NCBI GenBank assembly: GCA_947624875.1
Contig: CANQMA010000008.1
Coordinates: 1 to 56,926, forward strand
DNA length: 56,926 nucleotides
Origin: an uncultured Lachnospiraceae bacterium
GTDB lineage: Bacteria > Bacillota > Clostridia > Lachnospirales > Lachnospiraceae
Direction: 5' to 3'
Within the stretch, counting starts at the first letter, position 1; each line of letters starts with the position of its first letter. The notes beneath the pieces are model-generated. The model saw only the letters and a program-made list of their open reading frames with translations. It made no database searches and was not told the DNA's origin. Position numbers and translations under genes: made by a program. Positions 25,423 to 34,260 of the stretch are shown here, piece by piece.

Positions 25423-28400
25423 ATGTTATCATTAGAAAACACCCGGACTTTATATGATTTACTCGTGAATGCAGGAGAAGAATATGCGGCGAAAACTTTT
25501 TTGAAATACGAGAGAGAAGATGTCTTTTATGACAGAACATACAGTCAATTATTAAAAGACAGTAAAATTTTTGGCGCATGGCTTCAAAGTATTAAAGAAG
25601 ATCAACCAATGCACGTAGCGCTGCTCGGCCGCTGCAGTTATCGTTTCTTAGTGGCTTTATTTGGCACCGTTTCTTCAGGTGACATTGCAGTCCCAATAGA
25701 TGTGCAGGCGCAGAAAGAGGTAATGGCAGCAAATATCAATCAGGCGGAAATTAACGTTCTGCTCTATGACTGGGAGTATCACTCAGAAGTTGAGGTAATC
25801 AAAGAAGCATGCCCAGACATCAGATATTTTGTCTGCATGCAGAAAGTACAGGAATTAAATGTACCTGATATCTGCAGCACATATCAGGACGCTCCCTTTG
25901 TTCCGGCAGCAAAAGAAAAAGAGTGCGCTGTAATTATCTTTACTTCCGGAACAACAGGACAGGGGAAAGGGGTAATGCTTTCCCATGAAAATCTGATCGA
26001 TAACGTATTTAACAGCACAGAGGAGAAAGACCAGTCTGAAGAAATCAATATGAACGTGCTCCCGATACATCATATTTTCTGTCTTAGCGGGGATGTACTG
26101 CTGACCATGCGTTATGGAAGTATGTTATGTCTCTGTCCGGAAGTATCTAAAATATTAAAATATTTGAAAATCTATCATCCGACTTCCTTAAGAGCAGTGC
26201 CGATGATCAGCAAAATGCTGTATAACAGAATTGTTTTATATCAAAAAAATCATCCGGAACTCACGAAAGTTGAGGTCAAAAATGAAATTTTGGGAGAACA
26301 TTTTCACAGAATTGTCAGCGGAGGAGGATATCTGTCAAAAGACCTTGCAATGAATTTTGCAGAGATGGGGATTGATATCGGACAGGGATACGGGATGTCA
26401 GAATGTTCGCCAAAGATTACGGCGCCGGATTACAGCAGACCGGAAAAACTCGATTCCGTCGGACGTGTTGTGGAGCGCTGTCAGATTCGTATTGTCGATG
26501 GTGAAATTCAGGTAAAGAGTCCGTCCGTCATGATGGGATATTACAATGCGCCGGAACTTACCAAAGAGGCATTGACCAAAGACGGCTGGCTGTGCACCGG
26601 TGATATGGGATATCTGGACGGGGAAAATTATCTCTATCTGACCGGAAGGAAAAAGAATCTGATTATTTTAAGTAATGGAGAAAATGTGGCGCCGGAAGGC
26701 ATTGAAAACCGCTTTGACGATGAGATGCTTGTTCAGGATATTCTCATCTACGGCGAAGATGATACGATTGCCGCTGAGATCTATCCGAATTATGAATACG
26801 CGCAGAAAAACAATATCCGCAATATTGAGGAGGCTCTGCAGGAAATCATTCGCCGGGTCAATCGGGAACTGCCGCCGTATTCCAAGATTGTAAGATGCGG
26901 TATCAGAAAACATCCGTTTGAAAAGACCTCATCGAAAAAAATTATCCGGGAGCGGTTCTTTGAAACAAGAGCGCAGTCTAAGAAAAAACGGGAAACGATG
27001 CCGATGCCGCAGAATGAGATTCAGCAGAAACTTTATGAGATTCTCGTTGAGGTGACCGGAAATGACTTGATTGGAATTGAAGACGACTTTTATGCGTCCG
27101 GAATGGATTCCATGGGGAGCGTTTTGTTTATTGAAGAAGTTGCCGACCGCTTAAACTGCAGTATCAATTTATCCGAACTGCTGGAAAACAATACGATTGT
27201 CAAAATGGAAGCGCTTTTGTCATCCAAGAAGCAGGAACCGGACATCGATTTGAGTATTCGGGAAGTCTATCCGCTGACCAATATGCAGAAATATTTTGCA
27301 TACATTATCAGAGGAAATACAACCTCAAATTTACCATTTTTGTATGACTTACATCCAAATATTGACCTGGAGCGCCTCGCAAAGGCAATTGGAATAGTGA
27401 TAGATGCGCATCCGGGACTCAAGGCAAATATTCATTCGGATGGGAAAATGCTGATGGTATATCGGGATGACAGTAAAAAAATCGAAGTGCCAATTCTTAA
27501 AATGAGTGAGAAAGAATGGCAGGAAAAAAAGAAAACCCTGATTGTTCCATTTACTTATACGGCAGAAGACCCGCTGGTTCATGTATGTCTGTGCGAGACG
27601 GAAGAAAAGAAATATCTGTTTTTGGATGTCGCACACGCCATGGGGGACGGAATCACCATGAATATTCTCATTGAGGATATCTGCCGCAGTTACTGTAACC
27701 AAGAGGTAAAGCCGGAAAAATATACATTTTTTGAGTATATCTTAGAAGATTTGGAACGTCAGAAAAATGGGAAACGTCAAAAAGATATTGACCGGGTAGC
27801 AGAACTGCTGAAGGGCGCGAAACTGACGCGCAGCATTTTGAATCAAAGACTTACGGAAAATACCTTTGCACACGAATACGGGGTGATACGAAGCCGATTT
27901 GATACATTGACAAAGAAAAAGATTTTATATTTCTGTAAAAAGTACGGCGTGTCTGAAAATGTCCTGTTTTTGACTGCTTTTAATTACTGTATTTATTTAT
28001 TCAGTGATGAGGATGATGTGATTTCCAACAGTATTCACAGTGGACGGACAGACAGCAGATATGCCCGCGTGGCAGGTTCATTCTTTATGACCTATCTCAG
28101 TCGTTTTGTCAGAGAACCCCATGAAAAAGTGATACCGCTGCTTAAAAAAATGGGAAACCAGATTATGAATACCATGAAGAGTTCTGTTGCAACTTCGCGT
28201 CAGGGAGAGATGTTCTTCCAATATCAGGGAGATATCTTAGGCCAGAATGTTATCGGAGACCTGCCGGCAGAACGGGAACATGTACAGCTTGACGCACTGC
28301 CATTTCATATGCAGGTAATGTCAGATGAGCAGGGGTATTTTCAGGAGCTGAGATACTGGAGCAACCGATTTGATGAAAAACAGCTGAATATCTTTCTGAC

Positions 28401-29031
28401 CTGTTATGAAGCGATTGTTTCTGCGATGTTAGAGGAAGAATCTGTGAGAAGGTTAAAAAGACATTTGCCGGAAGAAGTATATCCGAAGCATTTCGATATC
28501 TCTGCGGCCGAGTTTTGCAAAGAAGCAGGATATGAGATTGTAGATGCGGACAGCAATGAGCGGATTAAGGTTTATGTGATGGACGAAAGCTATCATAAAA
28601 AGCCGTATGGCGCATGGGGAAAACTTTATGTCATGGATGTAAAACCGGCGCATGATACCAAGGAATTGGAAAATCCGTACAGTGTCGGCACGCTCTATGA
28701 AACAGAGCATATTGCACGGATTCTTCCGGATGGAACGTTGGATTTTCTGGAAAATAACGGACGGACCATTGTGACGGACGGTGTCCACGGCCTGCGTCAG
28801 TTTTATTTGAAAAATATGGAAAATGCCGTAAAAACATTTGATGGAGTTTTGGATGCACAGGCATATCTTTACTTTGATACGGAAATCAATGAAATGAGTC
28901 CGGCAGTAAAAGTTTTTGCAGAGGATGGCGTGACAGAGGAAACGGTTCTTGACTATATGAATACACATTATGAGGGAACAATGGTTCCAAAAGTGGTCAA
29001 TGTAGAGCAGGACAAATCAAAACCGGTTTAA
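25423..29031 (+). CDS. Acyl ligase - carrier - condensation enzyme (NRPS-like)
   Basis: A 1202-residue multidomain enzyme. Residues about 1-525 are an adenylate-forming ligase: P-loop SGTTGQGKG near 175, GYGMSECSP, TGDMGY, and GRKKNLIILSNGENVAPEGIE, which resembles fatty-acyl ligases more than amino-acid domains, then the lysine region FEKTSSKK. Residues about 530-610 are a carrier domain with the phosphopantetheine serine at 563 (GMDSMG). Residues about 625-1020 are a condensation domain with AHAMGDG in place of HHxxxDG; the catalytic second His (738) is kept and the first is Ala. Residues about 1040-1202 resemble the C-terminal part of a second adenylation domain. The ATG at 25423 has GGAGG; the ATG at 25402 has no site. 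Product unknown. Confidence 0.82.
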   Translation: MLSLENTRTLYDLLVNAGEEYAAKTFLKYEREDVFYDRTYSQLLKDSKIFGAWLQSIKEDQPMHVALLGRCSYRFLVALFGTVSSGDIAVPIDVQAQKEVMAANINQAEINVLLYDWEYHSEVEVIKEACPDIRYFVCMQKVQELNVPDICSTYQDAPFVPAAKEKECAVIIFTSGTTGQGKGVMLSHENLIDNVFNSTEEKDQSEEINMNVLPIHHIFCLSGDVLLTMRYGSMLCLCPEVSKILKYLKIYHPTSLRAVPMISKMLYNRIVLYQKNHPELTKVEVKNEILGEHFHRIVSGGGYLSKDLAMNFAEMGIDIGQGYGMSECSPKITAPDYSRPEKLDSVGRVVERCQIRIVDGEIQVKSPSVMMGYYNAPELTKEALTKDGWLCTGDMGYLDGENYLYLTGRKKNLIILSNGENVAPEGIENRFDDEMLVQDILIYGEDDTIAAEIYPNYEYAQKNNIRNIEEALQEIIRRVNRELPPYSKIVRCGIRKHPFEKTSSKKIIRERFFETRAQSKKKRETMPMPQNEIQQKLYEILVEVTGNDLIGIEDDFYASGMDSMGSVLFIEEVADRLNCSINLSELLENNTIVKMEALLSSKKQEPDIDLSIREVYPLTNMQKYFAYIIRGNTTSNLPFLYDLHPNIDLERLAKAIGIVIDAHPGLKANIHSDGKMLMVYRDDSKKIEVPILKMSEKEWQEKKKTLIVPFTYTAEDPLVHVCLCETEEKKYLFLDVAHAMGDGITMNILIEDICRSYCNQEVKPEKYTFFEYILEDLERQKNGKRQKDIDRVAELLKGAKLTRSILNQRLTENTFAHEYGVIRSRFDTLTKKKILYFCKKYGVSENVLFLTAFNYCIYLFSDEDDVISNSIHSGRTDSRYARVAGSFFMTYLSRFVREPHEKVIPLLKKMGNQIMNTMKSSVATSRQGEMFFQYQGDILGQNVIGDLPAEREHVQLDALPFHMQVMSDEQGYFQELRYWSNRFDEKQLNIFLTCYEAIVSAMLEEESVRRLKRHLPEEVYPKHFDISAAEFCKEAGYEIVDADSNERIKVYVMDESYHKKPYGAWGKLYVMDVKPAHDTKELENPYSVGTLYETEHIARILPDGTLDFLENNGRTIVTDGVHGLRQFYLKNMENAVKTFDGVLDAQAYLYFDTEINEMSPAVKVFAEDGVTEETVLDYMNTHYEGTMVPKVVNVEQDKSKPV

Positions 29032-29103
29032 AATCAGGATGGCTGCAAAATAAAAATGATAGAAATCACTTCCCGACATATACTATTGTAGGGAGGTGAT
29101 TTT

Positions 29104-29577
29104 TTGAATAAGGAAAAAATTAAAAAACTGGTCATCTGTATTGCAATTCCATTGTTGGTAGGAATTGTATCATCGCTCCTGACAAATCAGGCAATGGAGC
29201 AGTTTTATCAGTTAAATCAGCCTGCATTATCGCCGCCGGGATGGCTGTTCCCGGTTGTCTGGACAATTCTCTATATTTGTATGGGAATTGCATCTTATCT
29301 GGTTTATGAATCTGATGCAGAGGAAGCGGACAAGGGAAAAGCACTGCTGCTTTATGGGCTGCAGCTCTTTTTCAACTTTTTCTGGACACTGATTTTCTTT
29401 AACGGACAATTTTTCTTATTTGCACTGATTTGGCTGATTGTGCTGTGGTTTCTCATTCTATTTACAGCAAAAGCGTTTTTTGCCATCTCAAAACCGGCAG
29501 GATATCTGATGATTCCTTATCTGATATGGGTTGCATTTGCCATTTATCTGAATTGGGGAATTTATTTACTAAACTAG
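29104..29577 (+). CDS. TspO/MBR family membrane protein
   Basis: A 157-residue, five-helix membrane protein of the TspO (peripheral benzodiazepine receptor) family. The signature tryptophan-rich loop is present: NQPALSPPGWLFPVVWTILY, with later QLFFNFFWTLIFF. Family members bind porphyrins, haem or sterol-like lipids and respond to oxidative stress. It starts with TTG at 29104 behind a perfect GGGAGGTGAT. It follows the acyl-ligase gene by 72 bases without an obvious terminator, so co-transcription is possible. Confidence 0.9.
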   Translation: MNKEKIKKLVICIAIPLLVGIVSSLLTNQAMEQFYQLNQPALSPPGWLFPVVWTILYICMGIASYLVYESDAEEADKGKALLLYGLQLFFNFFWTLIFFNGQFFLFALIWLIVLWFLILFTAKAFFAISKPAGYLMIPYLIWVAFAIYLNWGIYLLN

Positions 29578-29595
29578 CAGGGACACTGCTAGTTT
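29571..29595 (+). terminator. Terminator after tspO
   Basis: AAACTAGCAG (29571-29580) pairs with CTGCTAGTTT (29586-29595), followed by more T. The stem contains the TspO stop codon. Confidence 0.85.
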
Positions 29596-29621
29596 TTTAC
29601 TTTCATCAGAACAATTTTTTG

Positions 29622-29687
29622 TTGACAGGAAAAAAAGAGTATGATACTATACTTATAAACATATGAACAAATGTTCAAATGTTCAAT
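29622..29687 (+). promoter_or_regulatory. Promoter and ArsR/CzrA-type operator of the metal efflux operon
   Basis: TTGACA (29622-29627) and TACTAT (29645-29650) are 17 bases apart. Directly downstream, ATATGAACAAATGTTCAAAT (29661-29680) matches the known operator form of zinc/cadmium sensors of the SmtB/CzrA group (TGAACA facing TGTTCA), and an extra half-site GTTCAA follows. The operator covers the start of transcription, so apo-repressor would shut the operon until metal binds. Confidence 0.75.
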
Positions 29688-29721
29688 ATATATAATAGTA
29701 AAAAATGATATGGAGGTTCTC

Positions 29722-29940
29722 ATGAAAAAAAATTATCGGATTGAAGTAGATTGCGCAAACTGTGCAAATAAAATGGAGGAAGCTGCAAAGAAAACCAAAG
29801 GAGTGAAAGATGCGGCGGTTAATTTTATGACTTTAAAGATGAAAGTCGTTTTTGAAGACGGCAAAACACCGGAGGAAGTTATGCCGGAGGTTTTAAAAGC
29901 GTGCAAAAAAGTAGAAAAGGATTGTGAAATTTTCTTTTAG
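29722..29940 (+). CDS. Small heavy-metal-associated (HMA) domain protein
   Basis: A 72-residue ferredoxin-fold metallochaperone-like protein with the metal-binding motif DCANCANK (CxxC). Such domains are often fused to the N terminus of P1B ATPases; here it is a separate gene 15 bases before the ATPase gene. It probably delivers Zn or Cd to the pump or buffers it. The ATG at 29722 is preceded by TGGAGG. Confidence 0.9.
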   Translation: MKKNYRIEVDCANCANKMEEAAKKTKGVKDAAVNFMTLKMKVVFEDGKTPEEVMPEVLKACKKVEKDCEIFF

Positions 29941-29955
29941 AAAGCGGGTGGCATC

Positions 29956-31884
29956 ATGAGCAAAAAACAAAAGAAAATGCTTTGCAGGATCATTGTTTCA
30001 TTCATTCTTTTGATTTTGACAGCAGTCGGTTTCAATTTTGTCAGCATGGATCCTGCTGCAAAAACTGTTTTGACTTTTATTTTATATTTTATCCCTTATA
30101 TCATTGCGGGATACGATATTTTATGGAAAGCGTGGAGAGGAATCCTAAGCGGTCAGGTATTTGATGAAAATTTCCTGATGGCGATTGCTACGCTTGGGGC
30201 GCTGATCCTTGGAGATTATGCCGAGGCGGCAGCAGTGATGCTTTTTTATCAGACAGGAGAATTATTTCAGAGTTACGCTGTCGGGAAAAGCCGGAAAAAT
30301 ATTACCGATCTGATGGATATATGTCCAGAGTATGCAAATGTGGAAATCGACGGTACGCTGTGTGAGGTTGATCCGGATGAAGTGGAAATTGGAACCGTGA
30401 TCACAGTGAAACCCGGTGAAAAAATACCGATTGACGGAATCATTACTGAAGGCAGTTCGACAATCAATACAAGCGCATTGACCGGTGAGAGCGTTCCAAA
30501 AAGAGTGGGTGTCGGAGACCTTGTCATCAGCGGGTGCGTCAATTTAAACGGACTGTTAAAAATCCGGACGAACAAAGAATTTGAAGATTCTACCGTGGCA
30601 AAAATTCTGGATTTAGTAGAAAATTCCGGGTTAAAAAAGGCAAAAACAGAAAAATTCATTACAAAATTTGCCCATTACTATACCCCCGCCGTATGTTTCG
30701 GAGCACTGGCACTGGCGGTGCTTCCGCCGGTACTTGCAATGCTTTTCGGATATGATGCGGAGTTTGGAATGTGGATTTACCGCGCGCTGACCTTTTTGGT
30801 CATCAGCTGTCCATGCGCGCTGGTCATCAGTATTCCGCTCAGTTTCTTTGCCGGCATTGGCTGTGCAGGCCATGAGGGCATATTGATCAAAGGATCGGAT
30901 TATCTGGAAATGCTCTCAAAAGCAAAGATTGTTGTTTTTGACAAGACTGGAACGATGACGGAGGGAGTCTTTGAGGTCACAAAGATTTTGCCGGCGCGTG
31001 GCGCTGGAGAAGAACAGAATGAATCTGCAGGTTATGAGGTTTATTCTAAGGAAAAAATTTTAGAATATGCCGCGCTCTCAGAAAGTTATTCAGATCATCC
31101 AATCAGTAAAAGTCTGCAAAGAGCTTATGGAAAACCGTTAGAGCGAAAGCGTGTGACGGAGACAAAAGAAATTGCCGGACATGGAATTATGGCAAAAATT
31201 GACGGGAATCTGGTGGCGGCAGGCAATGAAAAACTGATGGAGAAACTGGGAATTTCCTATGAAAAGGCGGAAGATGTCGGTACCGTTGTTTATCTTGCTG
31301 TGGATGAGCGCTATGTTGGATCGGTTTTAATTTCGGATAAGATTAAGCCGGATGCGCAGGCGGCCATTGATTCATTAAAGCAGTGCGGCGTGTCCAAAAC
31401 GGTAATGCTCACAGGCGACAACCAAAATGTTGCGCAGGATGTCGCTTCCAAACTGGGTATTATGGAAGTTCACAGTGAACTGCTTCCTGCAGATAAAGTA
31501 GAACTCGTAGAAAAACTATTGTCAGAAAAGCCTGAAAAAGAGGCTTTGGCTTTTGTAGGAGATGGCATCAACGACGCACCGGTACTATCGAGAGCGGACG
31601 TCGGGATTGCGATGGGCGCAATGGGATCGGATGCGGCAATCGAAGCGGCAGACGTAGTGCTGATGGATGACCAGCCGAAAAAAATCAGCCTTGCAATCCG
31701 AATCGCGCGAAAATGTATGCGCATTGTCTATGAGAACATTTCGTTTGCAATCGGAGTCAAGTTTATATGCCTGATACTGGGCGCTTTTGGTCTGGCAAAT
31801 ATGTGGCTTGCAATTTTTGCTGATGTTGGGGTAATGGTCATTGCCGTACTCAATGCCATCCGCGCAATCTTTATCCGCAAATGA
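29956..31884 (+). CDS. P1B-type Zn/Cd/Pb-exporting ATPase (CadA/ZntA-like)
   Basis: Pumps divalent soft metals out of the cell. All P-type signatures are present: the transmembrane CPC motif at 285-287, the phosphorylation site DKTGTMTEG (Asp329), the nucleotide-binding HP in SYSDHPISKS, and the hinge GDGINDAP. The last helix has ADVGVMVIAVLNAIR, typical of the zinc/cadmium subgroup. No N-terminal HMA domain is fused; the preceding gene supplies it. Length 642 is normal for this layout. Confidence 0.93.
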   Translation: MSKKQKKMLCRIIVSFILLILTAVGFNFVSMDPAAKTVLTFILYFIPYIIAGYDILWKAWRGILSGQVFDENFLMAIATLGALILGDYAEAAAVMLFYQTGELFQSYAVGKSRKNITDLMDICPEYANVEIDGTLCEVDPDEVEIGTVITVKPGEKIPIDGIITEGSSTINTSALTGESVPKRVGVGDLVISGCVNLNGLLKIRTNKEFEDSTVAKILDLVENSGLKKAKTEKFITKFAHYYTPAVCFGALALAVLPPVLAMLFGYDAEFGMWIYRALTFLVISCPCALVISIPLSFFAGIGCAGHEGILIKGSDYLEMLSKAKIVVFDKTGTMTEGVFEVTKILPARGAGEEQNESAGYEVYSKEKILEYAALSESYSDHPISKSLQRAYGKPLERKRVTETKEIAGHGIMAKIDGNLVAAGNEKLMEKLGISYEKAEDVGTVVYLAVDERYVGSVLISDKIKPDAQAAIDSLKQCGVSKTVMLTGDNQNVAQDVASKLGIMEVHSELLPADKVELVEKLLSEKPEKEALAFVGDGINDAPVLSRADVGIAMGAMGSDAAIEAADVVLMDDQPKKISLAIRIARKCMRIVYENISFAIGVKFICLILGAFGLANMWLAIFADVGVMVIAVLNAIRAIFIRK

Positions 31885-31945
31885 TTTGCCCCCATGAAAA
31901 ATGTAATGTAAAATAAATTGGAAAACGAAAAAACCGGAGGTTGAA

Positions 31946-32311
31946 ATGGAAAAGGAATACCATGAAGAATGTTGCGAAAGTGTGGAATTTCATGAGGACT
32001 TGATTCGGATTGTCGAAGAGACGATGCCGGAGGAAACAGAGCTGTATGATCTGGCGGAATTGTTTAAAATATTTGGTGATTCCACCAGAATCCGGATTCT
32101 CTTTGTACTTTTTGAAGCGGAGGTCTGTGTGTGCGATCTGGCGAAAGTTCTTCATATGACGCAGTCGGCAATTTCCCATCAGCTGCGGATATTAAAGCAG
32201 AATAAACTGGTGAAAACCAGACGGGAAGGAAAGTCTGTTTTTTACTCGCTGGCTGACGAACATGTGCGCATGATTATTGCAATGGGACGGGAGCATATCG
32301 AAGAAGTGTAG
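31946..32311 (+). CDS. ArsR/SmtB family metal-sensing repressor (CadC-like)
   Basis: A winged-helix metal sensor of 121 residues. The helix-3 box EAEVCVCDLAK carries the CxC that binds Cd/Pb/Zn in CadC-type sensors, and an N-terminal ECCESVEFH adds further cysteines. The DNA-recognition helix follows (TQSAISHQLRILKQN). It lies third in the operon, 61 bases after the ATPase gene, and should bind the operator at 29661-29680 until metal releases it. Confidence 0.92.
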   Translation: MEKEYHEECCESVEFHEDLIRIVEETMPEETELYDLAELFKIFGDSTRIRILFVLFEAEVCVCDLAKVLHMTQSAISHQLRILKQNKLVKTRREGKSVFYSLADEHVRMIIAMGREHIEEV

Positions 32312-32379
32312 CGGCAGACCGCTGATATTTTTTGTAAAATAAATTTTGATTTCTGGTGTGAAATTTGTCGAAATTATTG

Positions 32380-32385
32380 TATAAT
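32380..32385 (+). promoter_or_regulatory. Possible -10 box of mscL
   Basis: A perfect TATAAT lies about 30 bases before the mscL start, with no clear -35 at the expected distance. Confidence 0.35.
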
Positions 32386-32415
32386 GAGGACAATAGTTTT
32401 GAAAGGAGCACGAAG

Positions 32416-32817
32416 ATGTTAAAAGAATTTAAGGAGTTTGCCCTAAAAGGCAATATGATGGATCTTGCCATTGGCGTTATCATTGGCGGAGCGTTTCAGG
32501 GTTTGGTAAAATCGCTGGTCGACAATATCATTATGCCGATTGTTTCCATTTTTACCGGAGGTATCGATTTTAGCAGTTGGGCGCTGACGATTGGCGCGGG
32601 AGAAAATGCGGCGCATATCAATTACGGTACATTTATTTCCGAACTGCTTAATTTTATTATTATGGCGTTTGTCATTTTCATGATGGTAAAGATGATGAAC
32701 CGGTTGAGAAAAGACGAACCGGAAGCAGAGCCGGCGACAAAAATCTGTCCGCACTGCAAATCAGAAATTGCGATTGACGCGACGAAATGTCCGCATTGCA
32801 CCTCAGACGTGGAATAA
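32416..32817 (+). CDS. mscL: Large-conductance mechanosensitive channel with C-terminal zinc ribbon
   Basis: Opens under membrane tension to release solutes during hypo-osmotic shock. The first helix [20 protein letters not shown] and the second helix ([18 protein letters not shown]) are classical MscL. After the usual cytoplasmic helix the protein continues into a zinc ribbon with Cys111, Cys114, Cys125 and Cys128 (CPHC twice). The ATG at 32416 follows GAAAGGAG; an upstream in-frame ATG at 32365 has no ribosome site and precedes the probable promoter. Confidence 0.94.
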   Translation: MLKEFKEFALKGNMMDLAIGVIIGGAFQGLVKSLVDNIIMPIVSIFTGGIDFSSWALTIGAGENAAHINYGTFISELLNFIIMAFVIFMMVKMMNRLRKDEPEAEPATKICPHCKSEIAIDATKCPHCTSDVE

Positions 32818-32829
32818 AATAGAAAGAGC

Positions 32830-32870
32830 GCGCAGCCTGTCCATAAAAGAAATCAGGCTGCGCCTCTTTT
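32830..32870 (+). terminator. Terminator after mscL
   Basis: GCGCAGCCTG (32830-32839) and CAGGCTGCGC (32854-32863) pair perfectly across a 14-base loop, followed by CTC and a long T run. Confidence 0.92.
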
Positions 32871-33293
32871 TTTGTTATCGGGCATGCAGCCATACCGGCT
32901 CAAATCCGCAGATCAATCTGATGCTTTTCGCTGTATCGTTACAAAATTGTAAGCTGACGGAGATTTGGGAAACGGTTTGTTTTTGGGGATGTGTAAAGGC
33001 TGGTAATGAAAAATTATACAGGATTTACACAGATTGAAGGGAACTTCAATACGATAAAAAATGAACTAATAATTGAGTGGATGGAGTGTGAAAACATTGC
33101 ATCCACTTTTTCAAATCACAAAATAATTGTTGACAAGTAAGAACGACATAGCCTTGAAAAACTATATAGTATTGTATATTATTGGGGGTTCAGGGATATG
33201 GTACTATTTTCTTCTAGAATTATTTTATAATTTATTCCCAATGTGTTATAATAAATATAGTTGGGAATAAAAGTTGGGTAAAGGAGCATACTA
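32871..33293. other. Gene-free spacer upstream of the decayed AlbA_2 gene
   Basis: About 420 bases without a credible gene. It holds a terminator-like stem at 33076-33107 (AGTGGATG/CATCCACT followed by T), a well-spaced promoter-like TTGAAA-17-TATTAT at 33154-33182 whose spacer starts with the palindrome ACTATATAGT, and the inverted repeat listed next. The stretch 32890-33060 shows nothing recognisable. Confidence 0.5.
33231..33271. promoter_or_regulatory. Extended -10 framed by an 11-bp inverted repeat
   Basis: TTTATTCCCAA (33231-33241) and TTGGGAATAAA (33261-33271) are perfect inverse copies. Between them lies TGTTATAAT (33244-33252), a perfect extended -10. A second partial copy GTTGGGTAAAG follows at 33273. 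This looks like an operator pair flanking the promoter of the gene that starts at 33294. Confidence 0.6.
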
Positions 33294-34260
33294 ATGGAAG
33301 TCAAGCAGATTGTTTTAGATTTATGTGCCTTAAATGATGAACAGGAATGGTTTGAATTTAAAGAAAACTGGTTTCAGCCGGAGACATTGGGAGAGTATGT
33401 ATCTGCTCTGTCGAATGCGGCTGCTTTTCATTATAAAAAACATGCTTATTTCATCTGGGGAATAGATAACGCAACCCATGAAGTGGTAGGTACCACTTTC
33501 AATCAGTATCGTGAATATAATAAAGAACCGTATCAAAATTATCTGGCCAGAAATCTATCACCAAGCATCAATTTCAGTTCGTGAATTTGGCAACGACTGT
33601 TTGTTATATAGTTTGGATGAACTGTTGCGTTATGGTGATGTGCTGAATCTCATTCAAACGGATGAAACGGACAGAATCGTTGAGAGAAAAGAGATTCCGT
33701 TATTTGATAATAAGGCATTTCGGGAGGCAGTCATCAATGCCGTTTTGCATAATAAATGGGTGGAAGGAAACGAGCCGATGATTTCGGTTTTTTCTGATAG
33801 GATAGAAATTTTGTCAAGAGGAACACTTGCGCCGGCGCAGACAATGGAGGGATTTTTTTTGGGAGAATCTGTTCCTGTAAATGAAAAATTATCTGAAATT
33901 TTTCTCCAATTGCATATCAGCGAGAAGTCTGGACGAGGAGTACCTAAGATTACTGAAATGTATGGGAAAGAAGCGTTTTCCTTCAGAGAAAATTCCATTG
34001 TTGTAACAATTCCGTTTGAACGAATGAATAAGGTTGGGAATAAAGTTGGGAAAAAGGTTGGGAATAAAAAAGCCTTAAATTCACGAAGGCAAAAAATCAT
34101 TTTGGAAATGAGGAACAATCCGAACATTACAACTGCGGAACTTCATACTATACTGGGCGTGAGTGAAACGGCGGTGGAAAAGAACATATCGTTTTTAAAA
34201 GAAAACGGATATATAGAGAGAGTGGGGTCAAAGAAGACAGGGTATTGGAGAGTGCTGTAA
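33294..34260 (+). pseudogene. AlbA_2/Schlafen-type DNA-binding ATPase-like protein, internally deleted
   Basis: The first 94 codons from 33294 encode an AlbA_2 domain (EWFEFKENWFQPETLGEYVS, then AYFIWGIDN). The frame then runs into a TGA at 33582. A second frame picks up at about 33574 with VREFGNDCLLYSLDELL, FREAVINAVLHN and SGRGVPKITEMYG, the GHKL-like ATPase part, and a C-terminal winged helix. Family members have a long segment between these parts, roughly a hundred residues, that is missing here, and the frames do not match. A deletion in a TTCAG-rich junction is the simplest reading. Intact relatives act as transcription regulators or defence-linked proteins. Any expressed product would be the fragment. 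Confidence 0.75.
34033..34068 (+). repeat. Tandem 12-bp repeat encoding VGNK
   Basis: GTTGGGAATAAA, GTTGGGAAAAAG and GTTGGGAATAAA stand in tandem in the 3' part of the AlbA_2-type gene and encode the repeat KVGNKVGKKVGNK. The same 12 bases occur in the gene's own promoter at 33260-33271. Confidence 0.85.

Noticed and set aside
32768-33037. 89-codon open frame over the end of mscL
   Set aside because: It overlaps the mscL zinc ribbon and its terminator in another frame and resembles no protein.
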